Of a stretch of 64,000 nt of DNA, positions 24,345-35,280 are shown in pieces. Location of the stretch: NCBI GenBank assembly GCA_018340375.1, contig JAFFJZ010000048.1, positions 1,178,001-1,242,000 on the forward strand, written 5' to 3'. A program made the position numbers and the translations under genes. Numbering within the stretch: position 1 is the stretch's first letter; every line of letters begins with the position of its first letter. The stretch comes from Gonatopus flavifemur (lineage: Eukaryota > Arthropoda > Insecta > Hymenoptera > Dryinidae). Below the pieces are notes generated by a model. It had not been told where the DNA came from. It saw nothing but the letters and a program-made list of their open reading frames with translations, and made no database searches.

Positions 24345-25601
24345 GGGGACACTACCCTGGTAAAAAAATCTCTCTGAATCTCTGAAAATTCACGTTTCAG
24401 AGAGATTCAGAAAGAATCAGAGAAATTCAGAGCAATTCAGCTGAATTCAGCGTGGTTCAGAAGATTTCAGAGACTAGTGGATTGAGAGAACTTGTGCTTT
24501 GAATTTTTCAGAAAAATTCAGAGGAACTCGGAGAGATGCAGGGAAATTCAGAGAGGAACAAATTCAGTAAAATTTTTGGTCCTGCATTTCAGAGGCGTTC
24601 AAAGAGTGTCAGATGAATTCAGAAAGATTGTGCGTAGAACTCTTTAGAAATATTCAGAGGAATTTAGAAAAATTCAGAGAGGAATTAATTCAACTAAATT
24701 TTTGGTTCAGGATTCCAGAGGTATTCGGGAGTGTCAGAGACTCACAGAAACAGGTGAATTGGGAAAAATTGTGCGTGGGATTTTTCAGAAAAATTCAGAG
24801 AGATTCAGAGGAATTTAGAGAGATTCGGGAGAAGTCTGGGAAACTCAGAGAGGAATAAATTCAGTAAAATCTTGGTCCTGCATTTCAGAGGCTTTCTGGC
24901 AGTTTTAGAGACTTCCAGAGACAGATACATTAAGAAAAATTGTGCGTGGAACTTTTTAGAAATATTCAGAGGAATTTAGAAAGATTCAGAGTAATCCAGA
25001 GAGATTCAGAGAAAATCAGAGAGATTCAGAGAAAATCAGAGAGATTCAGAGGCATTCAGAGGAAGCTTTGAAATCTGACCACATTGAATTCCCGGAGATT
25101 TAGAGGAATTCAGAGAGATTCGGAGAAATTCAGAAGAAGCTTTGAAATCTGAATACATTAGATTCCGGGGGATTTAGAGAAATTTAGAGATATTCAAGTA
25201 AATTCAGAGGGAGCTTTGAAATTTAAATATATAAAATTCTGAGGGATTCAGTGATATGTGGAGAGATTCAGAGAAAGTTGAAGAATTCAGAACGTATCAC
25301 TATCGGAAAAGTTTCTAACTTCCTCTGAATTACTCTGGAATTACTCTGAAATTTGTCCCAAAATATAGAGAGATTCGGAGAAATTCAGAGAGATTCCGAG
25401 AGATTTTTTTTAACCAGGGTAGCGCCGGGACTTCAGCCAAACCTTTCGTGTAAGATTTCCCCACAATACTTGAATATTTTCGAAACATCGCTCTATAGAC
25501 ATTCAAGAAATGCTGTATAAAGCGATATTTTGAAGATATTCAAGTATTTTGAAGAAATCTTACAAGAAAAATTTGGCTACTGCCCCGGCGCTAGCATCTC
25601 C
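24345..25601. mobile_element. TTAA-flanked element 1 of the chain
   Basis: It lies between TTAA at 24,341-24,344 and 25,602-25,605. The ends GGGGACACTA(GCGCCGGG) and CCCCGGCGCTAGCATCTCC are inverted. The left end is interrupted by the CAGAGA element. The inner arms share the phrase ATCGCTCTATAGAC and its mirror image. TTAA duplication is typical of piggyBac and Kolobok types. Confidence 0.75.
24355..25419. mobile_element. CCCTGGTAAAAA element filled with AGATTCAGAG repeats
   Basis: The ends CCCTGGTAAAAAAATCTCTC and GAGATTTTTTTTAACCAGGG are flanked by TA (24,353-24,354; 25,420-25,421). Almost the whole 1,065-bp interior is a degenerate tandem array of about 10-bp units of the form (A/G)ATTCAGAGA, with a few longer spacers. 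The frames inside are accidental. Confidence 0.85.
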
Positions 25602-25605
25602 TTAA

Positions 25606-27461
25606 GGGGGTACCAGCGTCGGGACATGAGCCAAATTTTTTCTGACATTTTTGTGACGGAATCGTCTTTTTCCATACATGTATTTTTGTGTTTTAATATA
25701 TAAATTGCATAATTTTAATTACTTAATTATTGATTGAACACTCTTCTAATAATTGCATATGATTCAATTACCATTCTCGTAAATTGAATTCAAAATTCTT
25801 TTCGCATCATTCAATATTGAGAAAACTTGAAGAACATTCAATCAATATCTTTCTTATAGATACTTTCCTTTGATAATTTTGAGTCATAGTTCTAACTTTC
25901 AACTAAACTTCACGTGATAGATAAGACATCGTCGCGTGAACACCATGTACTTGTGATGCGTCATAAGGGCAGTGCATGAACTCATTATCTATGGAGCAAA
26001 GTGCATTTTTCTAAGTGACCAAAACAAGTCTCTCCATGGTCGAGACTGACCATATAAACACCCATGTTTTGGGCCCAAAAGTTAGTATTCGCAGTATTCG
26101 CATTCGCTCCAGTTCTTACACATCATCTTCAAGTATTCGTGTTCAACGTTCTTTACTACGACTTCAAAGTGTTTTCAAGTGTTCAAGTTGAAGTTCAAGT
26201 TCAAGTGTTTGAATAAAATCCTTTTCAAGGTGTTTGAAATATTTTGTGTTCCTTTCCAAGGTGTTTGAAATATTTTCGTGTTCATATTCAATGTGTTTGA
26301 AATAATTCCAATTTCAAAGTACATTCCAAAGATTACTGTGCCATATTTTGGATTTTTTTTTCTTTTTGTGAGTGAGAATTTGACTAAGTGAAGAAATTGT
26401 AATAATTATATTCCAATTTGTGTATAGAGCAACTTTGTTTCATTTCATATTCAAATACATTGTCTTTTAAATTCAACCCCATAGTGACGAAAATTGACTA
26501 CTTAGAAAAATCTGGATGGCTAGAATTTCTCAGGTGTCAATTGAGTCTATCACTGATTAATTGTGTGGGAAATCCAGTTGGCTGGAATCTCGCATATTAA
26601 TTGGTCATTCAAAATTTAATTCACTCATGATTATTCGTGGGAAATTCAGTTGGCTGGAATCACACGAGTAATTGTTTGAACGTCAAAAATTGGTAGTTGT
26701 GGGAAATTCAGTTAGCTGGAATCTCGCAACTGTTAATTAGAGACTATATCAATTAAAGTAACACCAACCAAGACAATGTATGTATTCTATTAATGGAATA
26801 TGAATGAATTAAAAGCTGAAAATTGAGCTTTTGAAGGATTGTATCAAAGTCAGAGAAACAAAGTTGCTACGAAATGATTTAGATTCTAAAATATCTAGCA
26901 AAATCATTTTTCTTGTAAGTTTAAATTGAAAGAGCCAATAACCCCAATATTGAAGATGAGGTTGATATATGTATACAATTGAAATATGACTGATGTAGAA
27001 CAAAGAGTAGAATATTACGAAAGTATGTCAAAATCTCTGATTCTGATTTAAAGTTATTGAAGTTGGCTGTAGGAGAATTGTTTCATGTAGAATTATTCAA
27101 ATCTTCATTGTAATAAATCTTATATTTTTATAAATTCAATGTTTTTATTCAACTTTCCTTCTCCAATTGTTCTGTTTCTCCCCATCCTTGTCCATGACAC
27201 AAAATAGGGGAACTTATATTTTAAGGTGTCAATATTCTATATTAATTCCTTTGCCATTGTCATTGAAAGAAATATTCTTTGAATATCTCTGGACGTGACA
27301 TTTTATTCAAAAATGAAGCAAAAAAATCAAGATATTGCTCTATAAAGACCAACTTGAACAATTCACGAAGGTCTGTATAGAGCGATATTTTGATTTTATC
27401 GCTTCATTTTCGAATAAAATGTCAGAATAAATTTGGCTAAGCTCCCGGCGATGGTATCACC
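25606..27461. mobile_element. TTAA-flanked element 2, holding a solo LTR
   Basis: It lies between TTAA at 25,602-25,605 and 27,462-27,465. The ends GGGGGTACCAGCGTCGGG and CCCGGCGATGGTATCACC are inverted and are followed by AGCCAAATTT-(T/A)TTCTGACATTTT. Without the solo LTR the unit is about 200 bp. The right arm carries the paired phrases ATTGCTCTATA/TATAGAGCGATATTTT. Confidence 0.75.
25652..27300 (+). mobile_element. Solo LTR of an LTR retrotransposon
   Basis: The 1,649-bp unit begins TGTGACGG and ends CGTGACA, with short inverted TG...CA ends. It is flanked by TTTT on both sides (25,648-25,651; 27,301-27,304). It sits inside a palindromic TTAA element whose arms define the empty site. A TATA-like CCATATAAACACC at about 26,048 and downstream AATAAA hexamers suit an LTR read on the plus strand. 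A phrase close to GGGAAATTCAGTTGGCTGG occurs three times (26,567, 26,640, 26,702). No internal coding region remains, so the family is not assigned. Confidence 0.7.
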
Positions 27462-27465
27462 TTAA

Positions 27466-27906
27466 GAGGATACCATAGTTACCATCGGAACACGTTTTCT
27501 TGCACTAAAATACTCGAAACTTAATACATAAGAAAATCGGAAATTTTCAGGGATGATTGTTCGACACTTCATCTAGGTCTGTACAGAGCCCGAATTTTGA
27601 ATTTCGAAAGAAAAATTTTGAAAAAAAAAATTGTTTCCGAAATTCGAAATTCGGGCTCTGTACAGACCTAGATGAAGTGTCAAAGAATCATCCCTGGAAA
27701 TTTCCGATTTTCTTATGTATTAAGTTTCGAGTATTTTAGAGCAAGACAACGTGCTCCGATGGTACCCCATGAGCACTCTCATTGTAAGCACGTACCAAAT
27801 ACATTTCAATTACGTATCTGCAATGAATTACTTGCAAATACGTAATTGAAACGTACGTGATACCTGTTTGCATTGAGAGTGCCCATGGGGTAACTATGTT
27901 ATCCTC
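27466..27906. mobile_element. TTAA-flanked element 3, palindromic
   Basis: It lies between TTAA at 27,462-27,465 and 27,907-27,910. The ends are GAGGATACCATAGTTACC and GGTAACTATGTTATCCTC. The core holds mirrored GTCTGTACAGAGCCCGAATTT arms, and a second mirrored tract (about 27,770-27,890) contains TACGTA-rich phrases. No coding content. Confidence 0.8.
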
Positions 27907-28034
27907 TTAAGGTGATACTCGCGGCGTGGCAACAGCCGAATCGTTTATAACGAACTACAACCAAACGCTTCATTTGATTCCAAATATCGCTCTGTACAGC
28001 ACTTCTCTTCCTAACAGCACACCCACTACCAGGG

Positions 28035-28249
28035 GGCATAATCTCAAATGCAACATTCTCAAACGGATTTCAGCGCTGCCGTACGGTAGTACAGTGAATT
28101 ATTCGCCATAGATACAACTAACACAAACAATGAACAAATCACACCGATTTTCGAATTAGTGTTGGTGTATACATGTAAAATAGTTCACTGTACTACCGTA
28201 TGGCGGCGCTGAAATCCGTTTGAAAATTTTCTATTCGAGATTATGCCCC
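28035..28249. mobile_element. Palindromic MITE, GGGGGCATAATCTC ends
   Basis: GGGGGCATAATCTC at the left and GAGATTATGCCCCC at the right enclose arms that include GTACGGTAGTACAGTGAA and its mirror image. Confidence 0.75.
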
Positions 28250-28267
28250 CTACCCACTACCCACCGA

Positions 28268-28461
28268 CAGGGTTGGCACGTAATATACTTCTAAGTATTT
28301 TACATAGTTTACGACACGTAAGAAACCGAGTATCTTACGCATAAAACTAACCCCTTGCCTTGAGGGGGACAGGAGGGTTCAAGTATCTTACATATATTAC
28401 GTGTCAGAAACCAAGTATGATACGTAAGAAATTGAAAAATCACGTAATAAACCCAACCCTG
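28268..28461. mobile_element. hAT-type MITE, copy 1
   Basis: The ends CAGGGTTGG and CCAACCCTG are flanked by an exact 8-bp direct repeat, CCCACCGA (28,260-28,267; 28,462-28,469). CAGGG ends with an 8-bp duplication are diagnostic of hAT. A second copy in the opposite orientation sits in a KATNB1 intron (46,005-46,179). Confidence 0.9.
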
Positions 28462-29543
28462 CCCACCGATGTCCACGTCGCATCTCCGTGGAAGCGAGGT
28501 GGAGAAAAGGGAGACGTGAATACCCCGTATAACACGTGATGTGTAAAACATATGTTCGGCATGTGAAAAATGCATAATCTCATGGACAACGGAATATTCT
28601 AAACAACATATTCCTGGCATATATCATTTCACATCATGTGGCAATATTGTAAGAATTATATTCAATCCACATGGCAGGAAGATTTTCATGAACTCAGTAA
28701 ACTATAACCTCTCATTTGCAAATAGCCGATGAATTCATTGTTTTGTGTACGCGAGTCGGAATGAAATGGTGATCTTTATCAATCTTTATGAATTTGTATA
28801 CTGTCTCAAAACTTTTTTTTAAGTTGTGTCGAATCCACGGAATTATCTCGGCCTTATTTAGATTAATTTATCGGATTTTTATCCAAATCACGGAGATACA
28901 GCGTGCACTTACGAAATATAGCTCTATGACCATGCAATAGGAAATTTTGAGATTTCGTCTACAATAGCTCGACGCGTATTTTTAGTGACAATGTTGAAAA
29001 TGTATAAGACAAAACCACAATTAATATTTATGAAAGTTCAATTATAGTGACGTGTAGTGTTTTTCGTCAGTCATTAGGAGCCGACAGAACTTTAGAGGTT
29101 AAGCAATTCCAAAACACTTTTGAAAGATATCTCATACAACATGAGAAAAGCTATTTAACAGTAATTCTTCTTCTGGAAAGAATTATGATTGAATCATGAT
29201 ACTGATGCTGCATAAGACATCCTGAATATGTTGACAGGAGTCTTTTAGAAATACATAACCTCTTTTGTAACACGAAAACTAGATGCGTATGAGATGATCA
29301 ACAGAACATGCCTCCCATATTCTTGAATTCAGGTCATTTGGGCGGACATTTCTATGTGCATGAATGTGCCTAGAATATGGATGGCATGATCTCACACATG
29401 TATGGCATGTTCCTATGTTCCCAAAAATACGTTTCTCCCATGAGCTTGACACGTCATGTGTTGTACGGGGACGTAGAGGCGACGGAGAAATGGCCGGAGA
29501 TCGGTGGTTGTGCTGTACGGGCTGATTCAAGTAGATCTCTTAA

Positions 29544-29731
29544 GAGGACACTAGCAGCCGAAATATTTCTTCCAAATTATTTGAAAGTTTCACAATGAAG
29601 TTTAATAATTTTCATTTAGAGACCTACATTGACACATATACCAGGTAGGGAAATGAAAATTGGTGTTGTTACACGACTTTCAAATAATTTGGAAGAAACA
29701 TTTTGACTGCTGCCACGCCGCTAGTATCCTC
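29544..29731. mobile_element. TTAA-flanked element 5
   Basis: The ends GAGGACACTAGCAGCCGAAA and GCCACGCCGCTAGTATCCTC are inverted. TTAA is at the left (29,540-29,543) and TTGA, one base off, at the right (29,732-29,735). The unit is 188 bp with arms that pair along their length. Confidence 0.75.
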
Positions 29732-29735
29732 TTGA

Positions 29736-31261
29736 GGGGATACGAGCGGCGTGGCAGCAGCCAAATCGTTTATGACAAACTACCCAAGTAGCACCAGAAT
29801 ATACTATGAATGTTCTTTGAATATTCGAAATATCTTCTATGCACATTCGAATGAGACCGTTTCACAGGTGCTATACATATTCATCGAACGTATGTAATCG
29901 AATATACGACGGTACGTTAATTGAACGTGGATTGAATGAATATCGTACATTTCGAATGTACTATGTACGTTCTAAGTATATTCAAAACAGTCTCATTAGA
30001 ATATTCTATGAACGTTCATCATATATTCTTTTTATCCCATTCGTACATTCTACGAACGTTTCTATTTTGCATATACTTTGAACTTCTGTTGCTGCTTGGG
30101 TATAGGTCATTTGGATCAAAATATCGCTCTGTACAGCGTTTTCTCTGATTCAAGTAGAAGTGCTGTACAGAGCGATATTTTAATTAATATGAAGTGTTTG
30201 TCCATAGTTTGTTACAAACGATTTGGCCACGAGCCAAATCTTTTCTGACAAATTATGCAGAAATCCAGCAATGTAATCGAAATATCGCTCTGTATTTGAA
30301 ACCATTGTCATGTAATTCCAAATATTCTAAAATAAATGGTTCTGAAAACGAATTTGCGTTTGATGGTTTTCTGTAGCCTTGATAAATTCCAATTACAAAA
30401 AGTTGCGTGAACTTATGGTGGTTTACTACTTTGCCCAGAATTGGCCACAATTGCCTGCCAGAGCTCTTCGAAATGGGTAAGCCATCAACATTAATATCCC
30501 AGATATGAACCATGCCCTAAATATTTCGTAACATAATGTGACGTAAACATACTATCATAAACTTCGCTCAGCTTACAATGATGCACAAAATGTAAACATT
30601 ATGTCTTCATTATGGTACCATCACCTCGTTTTGCTGCCAATAACAATGCTTTATGCGGAAACACCTTGGTACCATGATGCAAACATTCCTTGGCGTGCAT
30701 GTCACCATTATGATGGCATTATCCCAAGCAGCACCAGAATATACTGTGAACGTTTTTCGAATATTCGAAATATGTTCTATGCACATCTGAATGAGACCGT
30801 TCTATAGGTGCTATGCATATTTATCGAACGTATGTAACCGAATATACGACAGCACGTTGATTGAACGTCAATTGAATGTATATCGTGGATTTCGAATGTA
30901 CTGCGTACGTTCTAAGTATATTTAAAACAGTCTCATTCGAACATTCTATGAACATTCATTATATGTTCTTCGTATCTCATCCGTACATTCTACGATAGAC
31001 AAAGGATTGAAGATTGATTCCTGAAAGTTTCATGCTTTTTTATGAATTCAGTGCAATTATGAAAATATATGAAATAATGTGATTTCATTCATGAGAAATT
31101 ATGACTGATTATGAGAAAACATTTCTCATACTAAATGTTCCAATTCATTGAGAAATTATGAAAATTTATGACATTTATGGAAATATATGAGAAATTATCA
31201 GAAATATGAAAAAATACTGAAACATATGAGAAATCATGTAAAACTTTTTCGCCAGGGTCTT
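29736..31261. repeat. Chain segment 6 and adjoining repeats
   Basis: It begins GGGGATACGAGCGGCGTGGC, another end of the chain family, and holds paired phrases CGCTCTGTACAGC / GCTGTACAGAGCGATATTTT at 30,124-30,181. A right end was not found. Positions 30,725-30,995 are a second, truncated copy of the CCCAAG element. Positions 31,009-31,261 form the left arm of a large inverted pair with 31,753-31,985. No gene. Confidence 0.5.
29783..30100. mobile_element. CCCAAGTAGCACC element
   Basis: The ends CCCAAGTAGCACC and TGTTGCTGCTTGGG are flanked by TA on both sides (29,781-29,782; 30,101-30,102). The interior consists of TATTCGAATGT/GAACGTTC phrases. It is one of the CCC...GGG class. Confidence 0.85.
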
Positions 31262-31265
31262 TTAA

Positions 31266-31358
31266 GTGGATACCAGCGTTTGTCTCGGACCTTTCTTTCT
31301 ATCGTATAGGTTAGTCCTCTTCTAACCAATGTGCTCTGATGGTAACGCTGGTATCCTC
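31266..31358. mobile_element. TTAA-flanked element 7, 93 bp
   Basis: GTGGATACCAGCG at the left and CGCTGGTATCCTC at the right, between TTAA at 31,262-31,265 and 31,359-31,362. This is a minimal two-ended member of the chain family. Confidence 0.8.
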
Positions 31359-31362
31359 TTAA

Positions 31363-31748
31363 GGGAATACCAGCGATCCCCGCTGATGCAACCCGCCACA
31401 CAAATGTACCAACTGAGTGAACATTTTCTCTGCAAGAATACTCTGAACTGAATTCATAAAAAAGCATGAAACTTTCAGGAATCCATCTTCAATCCTTCAT
31501 CTATCGCGGTACATCACCCGAATTTTGAATTTCGGAAAAAAAATTTATGTTACCGACTGAGAAAAAAATTTTTCTTCGAATTTCAAAATTCGGGCGATGT
31601 ACCGCGATAGATGAAGGATTGAAGATTGATTCCTGAAAGTTTCATGCTTTTTTATGAATTCAGTTCAGAGTATTCTTTCAGAGAAAATGTTCACTCAGTT
31701 GGTACATTTATGTGGCGGGTTGCATCAGCGGGGATCGCTGGTATTCCC
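31363..31748. mobile_element. TTAA-flanked element 8, palindrome
   Basis: GGGAATACCAGCGATCCCCG and its exact complement bound a 386-bp near-perfect palindrome between TTAA at 31,359-31,362 and 31,749-31,752. Elements 7 and 8 share the central TTAA. Confidence 0.85.
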
Positions 31749-31752
31749 TTAA

Positions 31753-33700
31753 AAGACCCTGGCGAAAAAAGTTTTACATGATTTCTCATATGTTTCAGTA
31801 TTTTTTCATGTTTCTTATAATTTCTCATATATTTTCATAAATGTCATAAATTTTCATTATTTCTCAAGGAATTGGAACATTTAGTATGAGAAATGTTTCC
31901 TCATAATAAGTCATAATTTCTCATAAATGAAATCATATTATTTCATATATTTTCATAATTTCTCATAAAATTACATAAAATTTTTCATAAATATAATGAT
32001 GACTATCAGATATGATTTTTCATAAAAAGTCCTCATTTTTAATAAGAACTCATAATTTCTGACCAAAAAAGTTCCAATTATTCATAAATAAAAGTGTATC
32101 ATCATATAATTTTCTAATTTCTCAAAAAAATTGCATATATGTCTTAATTCCTTAAAAATTGCATACAGTTTCTTCTCGAATCCGTAAAGACGAGAAGGAT
32201 AACATGAGATATCACATATGAAAACATAGAAGCCTGCCTACAGATGCTAGAGTAACTGATGCAAGTGATCCGGATCACTTGGATTAGCTACTTCGGAAGG
32301 TTCCATAGCATCTTATCAAAAAAATAAATGATAAATCTTATGTGACTTTATGAACATATATTTTGGAGAGATTATAAAAAATTTGGAAATTTTAGAAGGA
32401 AATTGTTTTTTTCATAACAGCAACCTCTTTTTTCGAAAAATGGTGAGATTTTATTCAAAATTCATGAGAATGTATGAAAAATTACGAAAAATAATCAAAT
32501 AGTCTCAGGGACTGAAGGTATCTGTTGAAAATTTTGTATAACATTGTTGTACACCATTTGTTTGACATCAGCTTTGAACATTTTATGCAGCCGTCGTTTT
32601 TTTGTCTTTTACATCCCATACAGCACCGGGAGGTTCTATCAATATCCTTGGAACGTCTTCTGAAACATTGGAATGTTCTGAAAATGTTTCGGGACGTTCA
32701 GGAAACATCGCATGTATATACCAGGGATGTACGAATGTCTGGTATAGTTTTATTTAGGTTTCCATGGAACGTTTATGAGACATTGAAAATGAGAATTTGT
32801 TAATGTTTCAACTTGTGCCAAATCTTTCAATATTCTTCATTTGGAGCCGATGTAAATGAACTGCGGTGGGGCCTCCATCGATAGATTCAATAAATTACAT
32901 TTGCATCTTGTTAATACATTGTATATAATGAGATTTTGTCTCGCGTCAATTTTGAGGTTATGTGAATCTTCATATATTGACTTAATTGTTGATGATTCAT
33001 ATTCTGCCAATAGTTTTGGACTTCTGAAATTAAATCTTCCCAAATATTCAATACAAAACATACTTTTATAGTTGTTTGATACTTTCGTCCCTGGTAAAAC
33101 TATAAATATAAATTTATATAGGTTAGAATAAAATACTTAGTTTTCATATAAAGTTTCGAGAACATTCTGGAGACGTACCCTAGCATTTGTGAACAATGTC
33201 CCCAAAACGTGTTTCCCAGCACATTGGATGAATGTTCTCAAGATGTTTAGAAAAGATACTTTTGGGAACCAACATCTGTGGGACTATGGATACGTTTTTA
33301 AAACGTTTTGAGAACTTTCGGTGCTGTTGAGGATAGGTTAGGAAATTCTTTACGATCTGTCATTTTTCATAATCTTCTTCACTTTACACCTAAATTATTA
33401 TTGAATTTCACATAAATTTATACCAAATCAAATTTGAATTATACCCTGGCGAAAAAATTTCTCATATTTTTTAATCATTTTTTCCATCATTTTCTCATAA
33501 TTTTTGCATAAAATTTCATAATCCCTGAAGGAGTTTGAGCACTCTTATGAGAAATGCTGTTTTTCATAATCCTCATACTATTTGATAATTTTTCATAAAT
33601 CCTCATAAATTTTGAATAAAATCTCACCATTTTTGAAAAAAAAGAGGTGCTGTTATAAAAAAAACACTTCCCTCCAGGATTCTGTATCCTGTAAAATTCT
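31753..33700. repeat. Gene-free repeat stretch
   Basis: Positions 31,753-32,500 are built of TTTCTCATAA/TTCATAAATT phrases behind a CCCTGGCGAAAAAA end (31,757), the right arm of the inverted pair noted above. Positions 32,607-33,332 start CCCATACAGCACCGGGAGG and resemble the element at 35,756-36,503 (shared CGCATGTATATACCAGGGA-like phrase). Another CCCTGGCGAAAAAA end is at about 33,447. No coding region is supported. Confidence 0.5.
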
Positions 33701-34001
33701 AGATATAGTTATGTATTAATCACCAGAAATATCTTTGGTAGCCATTTCGAATGGATTAAATAATACCACTAGGTCTTCTAGAATTTGTATTTCTTCTGAC
33801 GTTGATAAATTTGGTGCCTTAGGACAGGAAACCATCGCGAGGGATAACGGTTCATGAACTTCTAATATTCGTTTTATCATATACAACGAGCTATTCCATC
33901 GCGTTGGAGTTTCTTGAATCAGCTTCAATTGAGGGTCTGGGTGCAATAACCGGGCGAGCGCTCGAACTCGTTTCAAAATGTAAAATGAAAAATCAAAAAT
34001 A

Positions 34002-35278
34002 CGAGGGTGGATTGATAAGTTTCCGGCCTGACCAAGAAAAACAACGTTTTTAAGAATTTTTTTTTTTTATTTCTCAACATAATCTCCTCCAAGGCTGATA
34101 CATTTCTCATAGCGGTGTTCTAGTCTAGTAATGCCATCTCTATAGACTGATTCGTCAAGCTCCTCAAAATACCCATTTACAGCTTCGATTACTTCTTCAT
34201 TGTCCGCAAATCTCTTACCGCCAAGCCATTTCTTGAGGTTAGGAAACAGATAATAGTCACTCGGGGCTAGGTCTGGAGAGTAGGGAGGGTGCGGCATTAA
34301 TTCAAACTTCAGATCGTTGATTTTAGCCATCGCAACGATTGACGTGTGCGCTGGTGCGTTATCGTGATGAAACAAGATTTTTTTCTTCGCCAGATGAGGT
34401 CGTTTAATTTTCACTTCGTGGCTCAAACGTTGCAATAAGTCTGCGTAGTATTGACCAGTGATAGTTTTACCCTTTTCAAGGTAATCAATGTATATAATAC
34501 CTCTTGCATCCCAAAAAACAGTAGCCATAACCTTGTTCGCCGAAAAAATTGTTTCTGCCTTCTTTGGAGTTGGTTCCCCTGGTCCAATCCACTGTTTAGA
34601 CTGTTCTTTGGTTTCAGGAGTGTAGTGGTGGACCCAAGTTTCGTCAACGGTTACGAATCGACGCAAAAATTCGCTTGGATTACGCTTATACAACGCCAAA
34701 TTGGCGGTAGAAATGTTCTTTCGAATCAATTTTTGGTCGACTGTTAGCAAACGCGGCACCCATCTTGCACAGAGCTTTTCCATATACAAATGTTGGTGCA
34801 AAATATTTTGTACACGTTCATATGACATCTTACAGGTCTCAGCTATCTCACGAACTTTTAATCCGCGATCTTTCAGCACTATTTGATGGATTTCTTCGAT
34901 CATATCTGGAGTTGTGACCTCAATGGGGCGTCCTGAGCGAGGCTCATCAGAGGTGCTCACACGACCCTTTTTAAACTCGGAAACCCACTGCTCAACGGTT
35001 GAATATGATGGGGAGGATGTCCCCAGTGTTGAGTCCATCTCTTCTTTAATTTCCTTCGGCGTTAACCCCTTCAAATAAAAGTATTTGATGACAGCACGAT
35101 TTTCCAGCTTTTCCATTTTTACGAAAAACACAGAGGCGTCTTGGTCAGCGTGCTCTCAAAACTAAACTAACATGGCGATCGGACTGAAACTATAGCTACA
35201 AGCTATCTAAGGATGGTACTATAGAACGCCACCTCAAGGTAGGCCTAGTGGCGCCATCTCTTGGTCAATCCACCCTCG
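34002..35278 (-). mobile_element. mariner element 2, apparently intact
   Basis: Inverted ends starting CGAGGGTGGATTGA are flanked by TA (34,000-34,001; 35,279-35,280). The length is 1,277 bp, with a full transposase frame. It is inserted in the repeat-filled gap of the hAT relic. Confidence 0.95.
34067..35116 (-). CDS. mariner transposase, all catalytic residues present
   Basis: This is a 349-residue DDE transposase starting at the conventional MEK; five further codons are open upstream, to 35,131. It has an N-terminal helix-turn-helix DNA-binding region (about residues 1-110) and a catalytic domain with VDETWVHH, HHDNAPAHTS and SPDLAPSDYYLF. That gives three aspartates, with 34 residues between the last two. 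The WVPRLLT linker motif region is present. There are no stops or frameshifts, and the length equals the family norm. It differs widely from the other three mariners in the window, so it is a separate lineage, irritans-like by motif style. Function is inferred; expression is unknown. Confidence 0.95.
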   Translation of the reverse strand: MEKLENRAVIKYFYLKGLTPKEIKEEMDSTLGTSSPSYSTVEQWVSEFKKGRVSTSDEPRSGRPIEVTTPDMIEEIHQIVLKDRGLKVREIAETCKMSYERVQNILHQHLYMEKLCARWVPRLLTVDQKLIRKNISTANLALYKRNPSEFLRRFVTVDETWVHHYTPETKEQSKQWIGPGEPTPKKAETIFSANKVMATVFWDARGIIYIDYLEKGKTITGQYYADLLQRLSHEVKIKRPHLAKKKILFHHDNAPAHTSIVAMAKINDLKFELMPHPPYSPDLAPSDYYLFPNLKKWLGGKRFADNEEVIEAVNGYFEELDESVYRDGITRLEHRYEKCISLGGDYVEK

Positions 35279-35280
35279 TA

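Larger units (their letters stand above)
27911..29539. repeat. Chain segment 4 with embedded MITEs
   Basis: It starts after TTAA with GGTGATACTCGCGGCGTGG, the same kind of end as its neighbours, but I found no matching right end before the next TTAA at 29,540. It contains a palindromic MITE (28,035-28,249) and a hAT-type MITE (28,268-28,461). Sequence related to the ACAGCAC / CCACGTCGCATCTCCG repeat occurs near 28,470-28,500 and 29,460-29,520. No gene. Confidence 0.5.

Noticed and set aside
24613..24858. 81-codon open frame in the AGATTCAGAG array
   Set aside because: A low-complexity repeat translated by chance.
23600..24900. Possible CRISPR-like array because of short regular repeats
   Set aside because: Units are degenerate, spacers are not unique and the genome is clearly eukaryotic; these are transposon interiors.
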